A DNA stretch of 18,871 nucleotides from JBFLVQ01 sp040758525 (GTDB taxonomy: Bacteria; Acidobacteriota; Blastocatellia; Chloracidobacteriales; JADJPF01). Position 1 is the stretch's first letter. Every line of letters begins with the position of its first letter. Of the stretch, positions 8,853-16,510 are shown in pieces. Under the pieces are notes generated by a model, which ran no database searches, had not been told where the DNA came from, and saw only the letters and a list, made by a program, of their open reading frames with translations. The stretch covers positions 1 through 18,871 of the forward strand of contig JBFLVQ010000105.1 of the NCBI GenBank assembly GCA_040758525.1, in the 5' to 3' direction. The translations under genes and the position numbers were made by a program.

Positions 8853-9455
8853 ATGGGCTTTCTATTTGGCGGGCCAAAGTTTGACTATCGTCAGCTGCCA
8901 GGCAGCCAAGGGGTATTGGATCGTATATATGGCTTTGATCCAACACAGTACATGGGTATGGTCGGCCTTGGTAAAGCCGGTAAGCTCTATGGCGGTCTCC
9001 TCGATGCGCTGAAATCAGGCTCTCTCGATGGTAACAAGCTCTATAGCGCAGCTGTACTCAATCCCATTAAATCAAGCTTTGCAGCACAGGCGCGCGTTGC
9101 AGAACGTAGCGCAGCACCATTCATGGATATGAATCTGAAGCGAGCGCAAGACATGGAATATCAACGCAAACTTAGCCAGGATGAAGCTAATGCCATTTCA
9201 CAAGGTACTGCAGGCTTGATTGATTCAGCAACAAGCGGATACCAAAATGCGCTTGCTAACAAGCGAGCCACTGGTTTAGGTCTCGCCAGTCTAGGTCTGG
9301 AAAAGGAAGGTATGGGCGCTAACTTCTTCTTAAATTCTTTCAAAGGCCCGACAGGCTATAGCGGTGGACTAATGGGTGCGCTAGGTGGCTTGGGCGGCGC
9401 ACTAGCAGCCGGACACTTTGGAGCAGCTTTAGGTAAGAGATTATTTGGCGGATAA
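8853..9455 (+). CDS. Ala/Gly-rich virion protein with C-terminal glycine zipper, possible ejection or minor tail protein
   Basis: 200 residues. The N-terminus (MGFLFGGPKFDYRQLPGSQG) is compact and Gly-rich. Residues ~75-155 form a long polar helix rich in Ala, Arg and Gln (for example AARVAERSAAP and RKLSQDEANAISQG), typical of internal virion or ejection proteins. The last ~32 residues are a glycine zipper (GGLMGALGGLGGALAAG, ending GKRLFGG), which could insert into a membrane. I do not recognise a named family; an ejection or minor capsid role is inferred from composition and position. The ATG has a strong Shine-Dalgarno (8841-8846). The TAA ends at 9455; the fibre gene begins 4 bases later at 9460. 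Confidence 0.55.
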   Translation: MGFLFGGPKFDYRQLPGSQGVLDRIYGFDPTQYMGMVGLGKAGKLYGGLLDALKSGSLDGNKLYSAAVLNPIKSSFAAQARVAERSAAPFMDMNLKRAQDMEYQRKLSQDEANAISQGTAGLIDSATSGYQNALANKRATGLGLASLGLEKEGMGANFFLNSFKGPTGYSGGLMGALGGLGGALAAGHFGAALGKRLFGG

Positions 9456-9459
9456 GACA

Positions 9460-12400
9460 ATGCGTAAGATTTGGCTAACTCTACTCTCGATACTCTGCTT
9501 ATTTAGTATTGCGCGCGCAACCGAGATAACAGTTGCGCAGCAGACTATCGACAATTGGCAATATGGCGGTACTACGGCCGAGCTGCGCATCTATGCCGAT
9601 CGTGCGTTTATCACTGGTGGCAGCACAGGCGCTGGAAAGATTATTCAAGCAGGCGCGCCACCAGCTGGCAAATTCTACAAAAAGATCACAATAACTATTA
9701 ATGGGACGACAGCCACGATCCCTATGTTTGTGATCGATAGCACACGCGATGGCCAGGATGTAAAAACTGCACGATATAACTGCTTTTTCTTCTCCGCTGA
9801 TGGCAGACAATTAGGTCCTTACGAACCTTTTCAGAATATCCAGATACCAGCTACCTTTGATACAGGTGCAATGACAACCTGGGCCGCGATCGCAGTGTAT
9901 AACCGTGGAGCAGCTCCTATCCCGGCGCCTAGATATGTTTATGATGACGATACCATCGATCGATTATTGGCTGCAGTAAACTCGATTACCAACCCGCTTA
10001 CCACTAAGGGCGATATCATTGTAGCTGGAACGAGCGGAGCGCTTGCTAGATTGGGTGTAGGTGCTGACAACTCTTTTCTTATTGCTGATAGTACACAGAT
10101 GCTTGGTGTGCGATGGTCAGCATTGACCAGTTCACATATCACTACTGCGCTTGGCTACACTCCATTGAACAGAGCTGGCGATACAATGACCGGCTTTCTC
10201 ACTTTGGTAGGCAATCCAACACAGTCCAACCATGCCGCTAGTAAGGGATATGTTGACGCCTTATTTGGCGGCGGTGGTATTACAAACTTAAATGGTCTCA
10301 CAGCAACAACCCAGACTTTTGCTGTGGGCGCTGCGGCAACTGGTTTTTTGTCGATCTCGAGTTCTGGCAGCACGCATACGTTCAATATTGCGGCGCCGCT
10401 CTCTGCAATTCGTGGTGGCACAGGTCTAGGGTCCTTCAGTACAGGTGATCTGATCTATGCTAATAGCGCAACTACATTGGCTGCGCTTAACATCGGTGCT
10501 GCTAATCGTGTGTTGGTTTCAAGTGGGTCTGCACCTCAATGGGTACTACTCGATCTCACAGCTAGCGTTACAGGTATCTTACCTGTTAACAATGGCGGTA
10601 CCGGAAATGCCTTTACAGCATTTATAGGACCAACCACATCGATCAAGACATTCACACTTCCCAACTCGAGTGCAACAATCTTAACGACTGCCACAGCTGT
10701 AACAGCACAGCAAGGCGGTACCGGGATCGCTAGCTACACCGTTGGAGATCTACTCTATGCAGACTCAACAACTACTCTGGCAAAGCGTGCAATCGGTGCA
10801 AACAATACAGTGCTACGAGTCAACAGTGGTCTGCCAACTTGGGGCGCTGTTGCTCTTTCCACAGATGTTAGCGGCTTATTGGGAACAGCTAATGGCGGCA
10901 CAGGTGTGAACCTATCAACTGGAGTTGGATATCTCAAGATCACAACGTCAGGACAACCGGTTTCGTTGGTATCAACACCATTACCAAACGCGGACATTAT
11001 TTCTGCACCTACGATCAATGGTGTTGTCTATGCAGGCGCCAGTTCACCAGCGACAACGGCGATAGGTGCATCTGGTACCATTCTAGTAGGCACAGGCGGC
11101 GCGCCAGCGTTCTCAGCAAGTCCGACAATTACCAGCTTGACCATCTCAGGTCTCACGACCGGATCGATGCCATTTGTTAGTGCAGGCGGATTGATCACAC
11201 AGAACAATGCACGCTTGAGTTGGGATAATACAAACTTCCGTCTTAGTGTGCAGGGAGAGGTACGTCTGCTTGGCTCAACAAGTGGTTATATTGGCCTTGT
11301 TGCACCAGCTACAGTTACGTCATATACATTACGCTTTCCAACTGCAGATGGCACAAATGGTCAGGTCCTCGCCACCGATGGCACGGGGAATTTAACCTTT
11401 GTCAATCAAGCAGGTGGCGGCGGTGGCGGTGGTATCAGCTCAATAAATGGTCTTACTGCTTCCATACAAACATTTTCTATCGGATCGAGTGGAGCAGATT
11501 TCAATATCTCATCAGTAAGCAGCACACATACATTCAATATTCCATCAATGGCTGCTACTGGTATATCACGCGGGTTGTTGACAGACACAACACAAACATT
11601 ACCGGGCGACAAGATACTTAGTGGTAACACAACACTTTCAGGTGCTACCACACTTGGCAACACAATCAACTTTGCCGCCGGCACTACTGCGATTGTGCCG
11701 GCGCGCTTTCAAGCAAGCAGCCTGCTTTCTACTCCTGTTTCCTACTCGCTTGAAAACGACACCGTGCGATTGTATTACACGAACAGTAGCGGTGTGCGCA
11801 AGTCGATTGCTCATCTCGATGATAATGTTGCTGGCTTCACCGGTAATCTAGCCGGCGACATCAGCGGCACGATGTCAGCGACCTCTTACAATGGGATTGT
11901 GCCAGCTAATAAAGGTGGGACAGGCGCTGCCTTAACTTTTACCATTGGTGATTTTCTTTATGCCAATAGCACAACTACGCTAGCACGTGTTGGTGGAAAT
12001 ACTTCGACAACGAAGATGTTTCTTTCACAGACCGGTACGGCTGGCGTGCCTAACGCGCCAGCCTGGTCACTGATAGATCTCGGCACATCTGATGTAACCG
12101 GTATACTCACGCTTAACAAAGGCGGCTTAGGGGCAAGTCTTACGATTGGTACTGCCGGTAGCTTCTTACGCTCTGATGGTACTGTTGTAAGTTTTAGCAC
12201 CGATGGTAGTGCATTAACCTCGCTTAATGCTTCAAATATCTCTAGTGGCACCATTGCCGACGCACGATTATCAACTAATGTTCAACTCAAGAGTGAGAAA
12301 GACGCAGCATCAGGCTATGCTGGTTTGACTACCTCTACTAAGTTGAATGAGAGCCAGGGTCAAGAAGTTTGGGACATTACAGATCTGACTGATTACTCGG

Positions 12401-14145
12401 CCGTATTTGGTACAGGCTCACACGCGATACGCGCAACATTCACCAGCCTGGCGGCCGGCGATATCATCCAATGGAATGGCGCTAATTTTGTAAATGTCTC
12501 GATGCCTTCTGGCACAAACCATAATATCCTCTCACCTACGCACACGGATGCAGATACAGCCGCAGGTTCCATAACACTGGGCGATCTATTCACGGTTGTA
12601 GACACCGATCCAGGCGTAGGTGTCGCGCTGCGCTGGTCGCGTCTTGCCATCGGCGCTGCTAATACAGTGCTGGTGTCCACAGGCACCGTGCCGATGTATA
12701 CCGGCACGCCTACACTCTCAAGTGTTACTCTAAATGCACAATCAGGTTTGATACTCGACCCATATGGGACAAACACTGGCAACACGGCCGAGCTGCGCTT
12801 TAAAGAGTTGGCAGCCGGCGGTACAAATTATATCGGATTCAAAGCTCCCGATACGATCACATCAAATGTAATCTGGGTATTGCCAGCAGATAATAGCAAT
12901 GGTGTTTTAAGGAATAATGGCGGTGTACTGTCGTGGGATAGCACAATGGCAACTGCAGGCGGCTGGACTGATGATGGTACTACTGTCAGGCTTACTACAG
13001 CTACTGACAGTGTAGCGATTGGAAGTTCTACACCAATCAGTTCTACTATGCTCTCACTGGTGCAGGGTACTCTGACGAGCGATCAACAAGCGCTCGGTAC
13101 AACTTATACTTGGAACTCTAGCAGTACAACATTCACAGCATTGAAATTTGTGCTAACCAATACGGCATCTGATGCCAATTCCAAGTTTATTGATTACAAG
13201 ATCGGCTCTAATTCTCGATTCGTGATTAATCGTGACGGCGCCATAATGGCCGATTCTGATGGAAATGGATCGATCATTCTCGCTGTCGCCAATGCTAGTG
13301 GTGGGCTTGCTAAGAAGATTTTTAGAGGTACTACTGCAAGCGCATGGCTTGAGGCTGAGATAGCAACTTTTTTCCAGGTTGGAGATGCCGGCGATAAAAT
13401 AGTCATTCAAACAGCGAGTGGTAACGCTGCTGATCGCTTAATGCTGAGTGCCAACTCTACCTACATTACAGATGTTTTTTACACCAGCGTTCAAGCCAAT
13501 GCTACAAAGCTAGCGACACTTGATGTTCAACAAGCCAACTGGTCATCGGGACTCACAGACGGTCGTACTATCGCACGCTTTAGCGGCGGTGTAATGACCG
13601 GTCAAACCCCTGATACAGAAGCGATCGACTTTCACCTTGATATTGGTCGAACAGTTACATTCCTTTCTGGCGCCGGCACCTTCACCGAACAGAAAGCAGT
13701 CTGGATTGAAAGACCAACTTACGCATTTAGCTCAGCCGATACGATTGCGACAGCGGCAACTGTCGCAATTCAGGGCGCTCCGCTAGCCGGCACGAACGCG
13801 ACGATCACAACAGCCATTGCATTATGGGTAAAGGCCGATGTTACCAGGGTTGCTGGCTTTGCTACAGGTTACGCAACAAAAAACGCCAACTACACTGCAA
13901 CTGTAAGTGACAACTTCATCACCGTTGATGCAGGTACCAGTGGTGTAACTATCACATTGATCTCGGCTGCATCTGTACCAGCTGGATTCGAAATCACAAT
14001 TAAAAAGATTGCTGGCAGTGGGTCGGTAACCATTGATCCCAATGGCTCACAAGAAATCGATGATGATTCGACCAGCAGAATATTAACAGCAATATACTCC
14101 TCACTCACGCTGGTGAGCGATGGAGACGAATGGTACATCAAATGA
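9460..14145 (+). CDS. Long repeat-built tail fibre-like protein with signal peptide
   Basis: About 1561 residues from the ATG at 9460. I chose this over a TTG at 9445 because it gives a textbook signal peptide: MRKIWLTLLSILCLFSIARA, with a likely cut after A-R-A (residues 18-20). A ~130-residue N-terminal domain follows (contains AELRIYADRAFITGG). Then come fibre modules: LTTKGDIIVAG, the tail-fibre motif ALGYTPLNRAGDTMTG with SKGYVDALF, and repeats ending in GGTG at 10411, 10591, 10711, 10891, 11911 and GGLG at 12118. Gly-rich linkers lie at 10267-10278 and 11412-11432. The C-terminus (about residues 1483-1561) is a beta domain with TITLISAASVP-like and VSDGDEWYIK strands, common at the ends of phage fibres. 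Virion receptor-binding appendage by family; the export signal is unusual. Stop overlaps the next gene. Confidence 0.7.
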   Translation: MRKIWLTLLSILCLFSIARATEITVAQQTIDNWQYGGTTAELRIYADRAFITGGSTGAGKIIQAGAPPAGKFYKKITITINGTTATIPMFVIDSTRDGQDVKTARYNCFFFSADGRQLGPYEPFQNIQIPATFDTGAMTTWAAIAVYNRGAAPIPAPRYVYDDDTIDRLLAAVNSITNPLTTKGDIIVAGTSGALARLGVGADNSFLIADSTQMLGVRWSALTSSHITTALGYTPLNRAGDTMTGFLTLVGNPTQSNHAASKGYVDALFGGGGITNLNGLTATTQTFAVGAAATGFLSISSSGSTHTFNIAAPLSAIRGGTGLGSFSTGDLIYANSATTLAALNIGAANRVLVSSGSAPQWVLLDLTASVTGILPVNNGGTGNAFTAFIGPTTSIKTFTLPNSSATILTTATAVTAQQGGTGIASYTVGDLLYADSTTTLAKRAIGANNTVLRVNSGLPTWGAVALSTDVSGLLGTANGGTGVNLSTGVGYLKITTSGQPVSLVSTPLPNADIISAPTINGVVYAGASSPATTAIGASGTILVGTGGAPAFSASPTITSLTISGLTTGSMPFVSAGGLITQNNARLSWDNTNFRLSVQGEVRLLGSTSGYIGLVAPATVTSYTLRFPTADGTNGQVLATDGTGNLTFVNQAGGGGGGGISSINGLTASIQTFSIGSSGADFNISSVSSTHTFNIPSMAATGISRGLLTDTTQTLPGDKILSGNTTLSGATTLGNTINFAAGTTAIVPARFQASSLLSTPVSYSLENDTVRLYYTNSSGVRKSIAHLDDNVAGFTGNLAGDISGTMSATSYNGIVPANKGGTGAALTFTIGDFLYANSTTTLARVGGNTSTTKMFLSQTGTAGVPNAPAWSLIDLGTSDVTGILTLNKGGLGASLTIGTAGSFLRSDGTVVSFSTDGSALTSLNASNISSGTIADARLSTNVQLKSEKDAASGYAGLTTSTKLNESQGQEVWDITDLTDYSAVFGTGSHAIRATFTSLAAGDIIQWNGANFVNVSMPSGTNHNILSPTHTDADTAAGSITLGDLFTVVDTDPGVGVALRWSRLAIGAANTVLVSTGTVPMYTGTPTLSSVTLNAQSGLILDPYGTNTGNTAELRFKELAAGGTNYIGFKAPDTITSNVIWVLPADNSNGVLRNNGGVLSWDSTMATAGGWTDDGTTVRLTTATDSVAIGSSTPISSTMLSLVQGTLTSDQQALGTTYTWNSSSTTFTALKFVLTNTASDANSKFIDYKIGSNSRFVINRDGAIMADSDGNGSIILAVANASGGLAKKIFRGTTASAWLEAEIATFFQVGDAGDKIVIQTASGNAADRLMLSANSTYITDVFYTSVQANATKLATLDVQQANWSSGLTDGRTIARFSGGVMTGQTPDTEAIDFHLDIGRTVTFLSGAGTFTEQKAVWIERPTYAFSSADTIATAATVAIQGAPLAGTNATITTAIALWVKADVTRVAGFATGYATKNANYTATVSDNFITVDAGTSGVTITLISAASVPAGFEITIKKIAGSGSVTIDPNGSQEIDDDSTSRILTAIYSSLTLVSDGDEWYIK
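9994..10125 (+). repeat. Fibre module LTTKGD, copy 1 (in long fibre)
   Basis: A protein-level module of about 44 residues: PLTTKGDIIVAG, ARLGVGADN, LIADSTQ and VRW. The second copy is at 14283-14408 in the shorter fibre-like protein, so the two proteins share a building block. It lies between the N-terminal domain and the GYTPLNRAG motif. Confidence 0.7.
10411..12132 (+). repeat. GGTG fibre repeats at regular spacing
   Basis: Xaa-GGTG elements start at 10411, 10591, 10711, 10891 and 11911, and a GGLG variant at 12118. The first four are spaced exactly 180, 120 and 180 bases apart. Between them, the pattern is G-D-L-x-Y-A-x-S-x-T-T-L-A, then an I/V-G-A-N-x-V-L turn and a W, then DVTG or DVSG. 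It is the usual repeat pattern of phage fibre shafts. Confidence 0.75.
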
Positions 14146-15044
14146 GAGAGGGACTGATATTTAGCAAAAGTGAAGCCATTTGGTTAATAGTGATTTCACT
14201 ATTTTTGTTTTGCCTTTCGTTTAATACAACTACGAGGGCAACGAGCAAGCCCATTGTCACACCTGCTCCCACTTATACTTATCCTCTTACTACCAAGGGG
14301 GACTTATTCACCTTTAGCACTGCGCCAGCACGTCTTGGAGTAGGCACTGATAATCAGGTCCTAGTAGCAGACAGCTCACAGCCTACTGGTCTTAAGTGGG
14401 GCTCGATGTCTGCAGGAATGGCGATTACTAGCATCAATGGTGACACTACAAGTGCACAGACTATATCCGGAGCAGACGACATCAGTATCTCGACTGCCTC
14501 TGGCACTATCACGATACGCAGAGTTGCGGCTTCTACTAATGGAGCATATTTTGTCTTACCTGTCAGTCCTATAGCTGCTCCTGCTGGCACGGCCACAGGC
14601 GTTGCGACGAACAACCAGGTAAGGGTTGCCAGAATCTATATTCCTACTCGCATTACTGTAAACAGAATTTCTTTTCGAGTATCAGGAAACTGCGCCTCCT
14701 GTAGTTGCTCAGCAGGACTCTATACTGGAGATGGCAACATACTCAGCATAGATAGCGGAGCCAAGGATTGTACAAGTGTGGGAATCAAATCTACCACACT
14801 TGGCTCCGCGACAACGATCTCTCCCGGCTGGTACTATCTTGCTTGGACTTCTAGTGTAGCACTCAGCTTCGCTCTCTCTGGAGCACCTACTGCAGGAACT
14901 CAAGCCGTTGATATCCTAAATGACGGAACAACTCAGATCGGCACGGCAGCTAATACGTCTTCAAGTGGCGCGCTGCCATCAGCACTCGGAACAATCACAT
15001 CAGACAATGCCTTTACCGTACCTTTTGTAAAAATCCAAAATTAA
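14130..15044 (+). CDS. Second fibre-like protein with N-terminal export signal and Cys-rich beta domain
   Basis: 304 residues from the ATG at 14130 (GGAG lies a few bases before it); a second ATG at 14142 overlaps the fibre stop as ATGA and may be the real start. Residues 16-31 are a hydrophobic stretch (AIWLIVISLFLFCLSF), then TTTRA|TSKP, a possible cleavage site. Next comes the module PLTTKGDLFTFSTAPARLG, which also occurs in the fibre at 9994-10125, followed by AITSINGDTTSAQTISG. The C-terminal ~180 residues are a beta-sandwich with motifs such as RVARIYIPTRITVNRISF and PGWYYLAWTSS, as in phage receptor-binding or fibre-tip domains. Four cysteines occur at 188, 191, 193 and 214, which could form disulfides if exported. 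Likely a fibre partner or tip. Confidence 0.6.
   Translation: MVHQMREGLIFSKSEAIWLIVISLFLFCLSFNTTTRATSKPIVTPAPTYTYPLTTKGDLFTFSTAPARLGVGTDNQVLVADSSQPTGLKWGSMSAGMAITSINGDTTSAQTISGADDISISTASGTITIRRVAASTNGAYFVLPVSPIAAPAGTATGVATNNQVRVARIYIPTRITVNRISFRVSGNCASCSCSAGLYTGDGNILSIDSGAKDCTSVGIKSTTLGSATTISPGWYYLAWTSSVALSFALSGAPTAGTQAVDILNDGTTQIGTAANTSSSGALPSALGTITSDNAFTVPFVKIQN
14283..14408 (+). repeat. Fibre module LTTKGD, copy 2 (in shorter fibre-like protein)
   Basis: PLTTKGDLFTFS, ARLGVGTDN, LVADSSQ and LKW, matching the module at 9994-10125 in order and spacing at the protein level. DNA identity is only partial, pointing to an older duplication or exchange. Confidence 0.7.
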
Positions 15045-15048
15045 GGAG
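15043..15048 (+). promoter_or_regulatory. Strong Shine-Dalgarno for gene at 15054
   Basis: AAGGAG, 5 bases before the ATG at 15054 and overlapping the TAA of the preceding gene. It supports the membrane-protein start. Confidence 0.7.
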
Positions 15049-15053
15049 AATTT

Positions 15054-15428
15054 ATGAAGAAATTCAATTGGATCATTGCTGGACTTTTAGTAATAGGGTT
15101 AACTGTTATCACGACTATGGCCTTTGTTAGCAAGACTAAAGATGATGCTCCTGCGGCTACGGCCGAGAAACAGCAAGCGGCTTCCGCACCTCTTCAGCCA
15201 AACAGTAAGGGCGAACTCGTGCTACCTGCAGATGAGGTAAAAGCTCTCAAGGAAGCCTCAACTAAGCTTCAAGGCTGCCAGGGTGCCGCAACTGCATTTG
15301 AGAATTTGTATCTTAAGATTGCGCTACGACACAAAATCGATCTTGAGAAATATGAGATCAGGGAAGGCGAGAATGGCACGTTAATATTTGCGCCAAAGGT
15401 GAGTAAGGAGACGACCAGTGTCAAATAA
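15054..15428 (+). CDS. Small membrane-anchored protein of unknown function
   Basis: 124 residues. K2-K3 is followed by a hydrophobic stretch at residues 5-25 (NWIIAGLLVIGLTVITTMAF), then charged polar sequence: a signal anchor or signal peptide. The soluble part starts with a Lys/Ala/Gln-rich linker (about 28-50) and ends with an alpha/beta segment containing LVLPADEVKALKEAS and LRHKIDLEKYEI. There is a single Cys at residue 75. I do not recognise a family. It lies right after two genes whose products also begin with hydrophobic export signals, so it could be a membrane partner for them, but nothing in the sequence proves this. Strong Shine-Dalgarno; the end overlaps the GTG of the next gene by 11 bases. 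Confidence 0.5.
   Translation: MKKFNWIIAGLLVIGLTVITTMAFVSKTKDDAPAATAEKQQAASAPLQPNSKGELVLPADEVKALKEASTKLQGCQGAATAFENLYLKIALRHKIDLEKYEIREGENGTLIFAPKVSKETTSVK
15405..15410 (+). promoter_or_regulatory. Strong Shine-Dalgarno that fixes a GTG start
   Basis: AAGGAG 7 bases before the GTG at 15418, inside the end of the previous gene. It is the reason to accept the GTG as the start. Confidence 0.7.
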
Positions 15429-15834
15429 GAAGCATAAGACCTGGGCAGCTGATATTGATGCCAATCAGCGTAGCGCCTCTTTTGGTATCAAGAGCGATGG
15501 TAATCCGGTTGAAATAGCCTGTGCTGATGATGGCAGCGTGAAAACTGCCAGCTCGCCTGGAACTCTAACAGATCGTAGTGGCACTACGAGTGGGACGGCA
15601 AATAATTCTACACCCGTTGCTGCTGCCAACACTTTGCGCCGCTACTTTCTTTTCCAAAACATTAGCGATACCACGCAATACATCAATTTTGGCGGGGCTG
15701 CAACGGTTGATAACAACTCGATCAAAGTTGGTGTGAACGAAAAATTTGTAATGGAGGGCAACTTTATTTCTACTGAGGCTGTAAACGTGATCTGTACAGC
15801 CGCAAGCAACAAATTTGTTGCTAAGGAGGGTTAG
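15418..15834 (+). CDS. Small beta-rich phage virion-type protein
   Basis: 138 residues, starting at a GTG supported by AAGGAG. N-terminal ~55 residues are polar (SGTTSGTANNSTPVAAAN). The core has the pattern NTLRRYFLFQNISDTTQYIN, then FGGAATVDNNSIKV and a final VNVICTA strand. This layout (RRYFLFQN, a Ser/Thr pair, then a Y-x-N-F-G strand and a final V-x-V-I strand) is shared, as I recall it, by small beta-sandwich proteins found near tail genes in many phages. Their roles are mostly unassigned. Probably a virion surface or tail-associated protein. No export signal. Begins 11 bases before the previous gene's stop. Confidence 0.55.
   Translation: MSNKKHKTWAADIDANQRSASFGIKSDGNPVEIACADDGSVKTASSPGTLTDRSGTTSGTANNSTPVAAANTLRRYFLFQNISDTTQYINFGGAATVDNNSIKVGVNEKFVMEGNFISTEAVNVICTAASNKFVAKEG
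15823..15830 (+). promoter_or_regulatory. Strong Shine-Dalgarno for gene at 15838
   Basis: AAGGAGGG, 7 bases before the ATG at 15838, located inside the last codons of the previous gene. It is the strongest ribosome site in the window. Confidence 0.75.
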
Positions 15835-15837
15835 AAT

Positions 15838-16209
15838 ATGGGCTTTGAAAAGTTCATGCCTTTAGGGAATACTGGGTTAGGCGGCAATTACTGGAAAATC
15901 CTGGATACAAATATCAACTGGCACACCAAGTATGCTTCTATTACGATAGGATGTTTTAAGGATAAAGCGACAGCAGACGCGGGTGGAGATTACATAACTC
16001 TAAAAGGCCGCAACTGGATCGGTACGGATTTTCCTTTTACTGCGACATTGCTTTCGACGAAAGAGCCACGAGCAATCGTGTATGAGAAGCTGAAAACACC
16101 TGTGCCAGGTGGTGACTCGGAAACAAACTTTTTCACTGATGCTATTGACGTACTTGAGTCTCAAGATTTGCCAGTAAGCTTTCTAGCCAATAAACCACCA
16201 ATTGAATAA
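15838..16209 (+). CDS. Small phage protein of unknown function
   Basis: 123 residues, no signal or membrane segment. The first half (GNYWKILDTNINWHTKYASI, then FKDKATADAGGDYITL) and the second half (NWIGTDFPFTATLLSTKEP) look beta-rich, and the end is polar with ALANKPPIE-like residues. Small proteins of this sort, with a W-K-I start followed by a strand and KDKATADAG, occur near tail-fibre genes in some phages as far as I recall. I cannot name a family. Position after the fibre block and before the lysis block suggests a late virion or accessory role. Strong Shine-Dalgarno. Confidence 0.5.
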   Translation: MGFEKFMPLGNTGLGGNYWKILDTNINWHTKYASITIGCFKDKATADAGGDYITLKGRNWIGTDFPFTATLLSTKEPRAIVYEKLKTPVPGGDSETNFFTDAIDVLESQDLPVSFLANKPPIE

Positions 16210-16251
16210 GCAACCAACAATAACTAAGTCTAAATTATATGGTGGTAAGCC

Positions 16252-16482
16252 ATGAATGAACCGAATCAAAAGACAGAATGGTCAGAGTATCAACATCTGG
16301 TTATCTATAGACTTGATCAACAAGACGCAGCAATAGTTGAAATGAGAAATCAGCTTAAAAAGCTAGATGAGATCAAGATAGAAATAGCCACCTTCAAAAA
16401 GACTGCCGGAGTAATAGGAGCTATTTCCGGCTTTATTGCAACTATTGCGGCATTCTTCTTCGAGCATCTGCGCAATAAATAA
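16252..16482 (+). CDS. XhlA-like phage membrane protein, possible holin component
   Basis: 76 residues. Residues 12-50 are a charged coiled-coil stretch (for example VEMRNQLKKLDEIKIEIATF) and residues 51-70 are one hydrophobic segment (TAGVIGAISGFIATIAAFFF), ending in EHLRNK. This coiled-coil plus C-terminal membrane helix, in a gene just before the endolysin, matches the hemolysin XhlA type of phage lysis protein. It could help permeabilise the membrane or anchor other lysis proteins. The start at 16252 has GGTGG 6 bases upstream (16241-16245). Confidence 0.65.
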   Translation: MNEPNQKTEWSEYQHLVIYRLDQQDAAIVEMRNQLKKLDEIKIEIATFKKTAGVIGAISGFIATIAAFFFEHLRNK

Positions 16483-16510
16483 CCTACACTGCAAAACTGT
16501 CTCTAAAACT

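Noticed and set aside
9445..9459. TTG start for the long fibre
   Set aside because: Places MADKT before an ideal signal peptide and extends into the preceding gene; the ATG at 9460 is more natural.
11406..11684. Minus-strand open frame ending in a Pro run
   Set aside because: The Pro run is the antisense of the fibre's Gly linker at 11412-11432, so it is an artefact.
10411..12132. Possible CRISPR array because of regularly spaced repeats
   Set aside because: Repeats are coding GGTG elements in frame, too short and degenerate for CRISPR repeats, with no spacers or cas genes.
12393..12785. 130-residue minus-strand open frame in the fibre gene
   Set aside because: Antisense shadow of fibre repeats; composition follows from the + strand codons.
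14130..15044. Diversity-generating retroelement target in the fibre-tip gene
   Set aside because: No reverse transcriptase gene and no template/variable repeat pair with adenine-biased changes were seen in the window.
16436..16510. Extended TTG start for the endolysin
   Set aside because: Adds residues that overlap the previous gene in another frame and do not resemble GH73 N-termini; the ATG at 16511 fits the family better.
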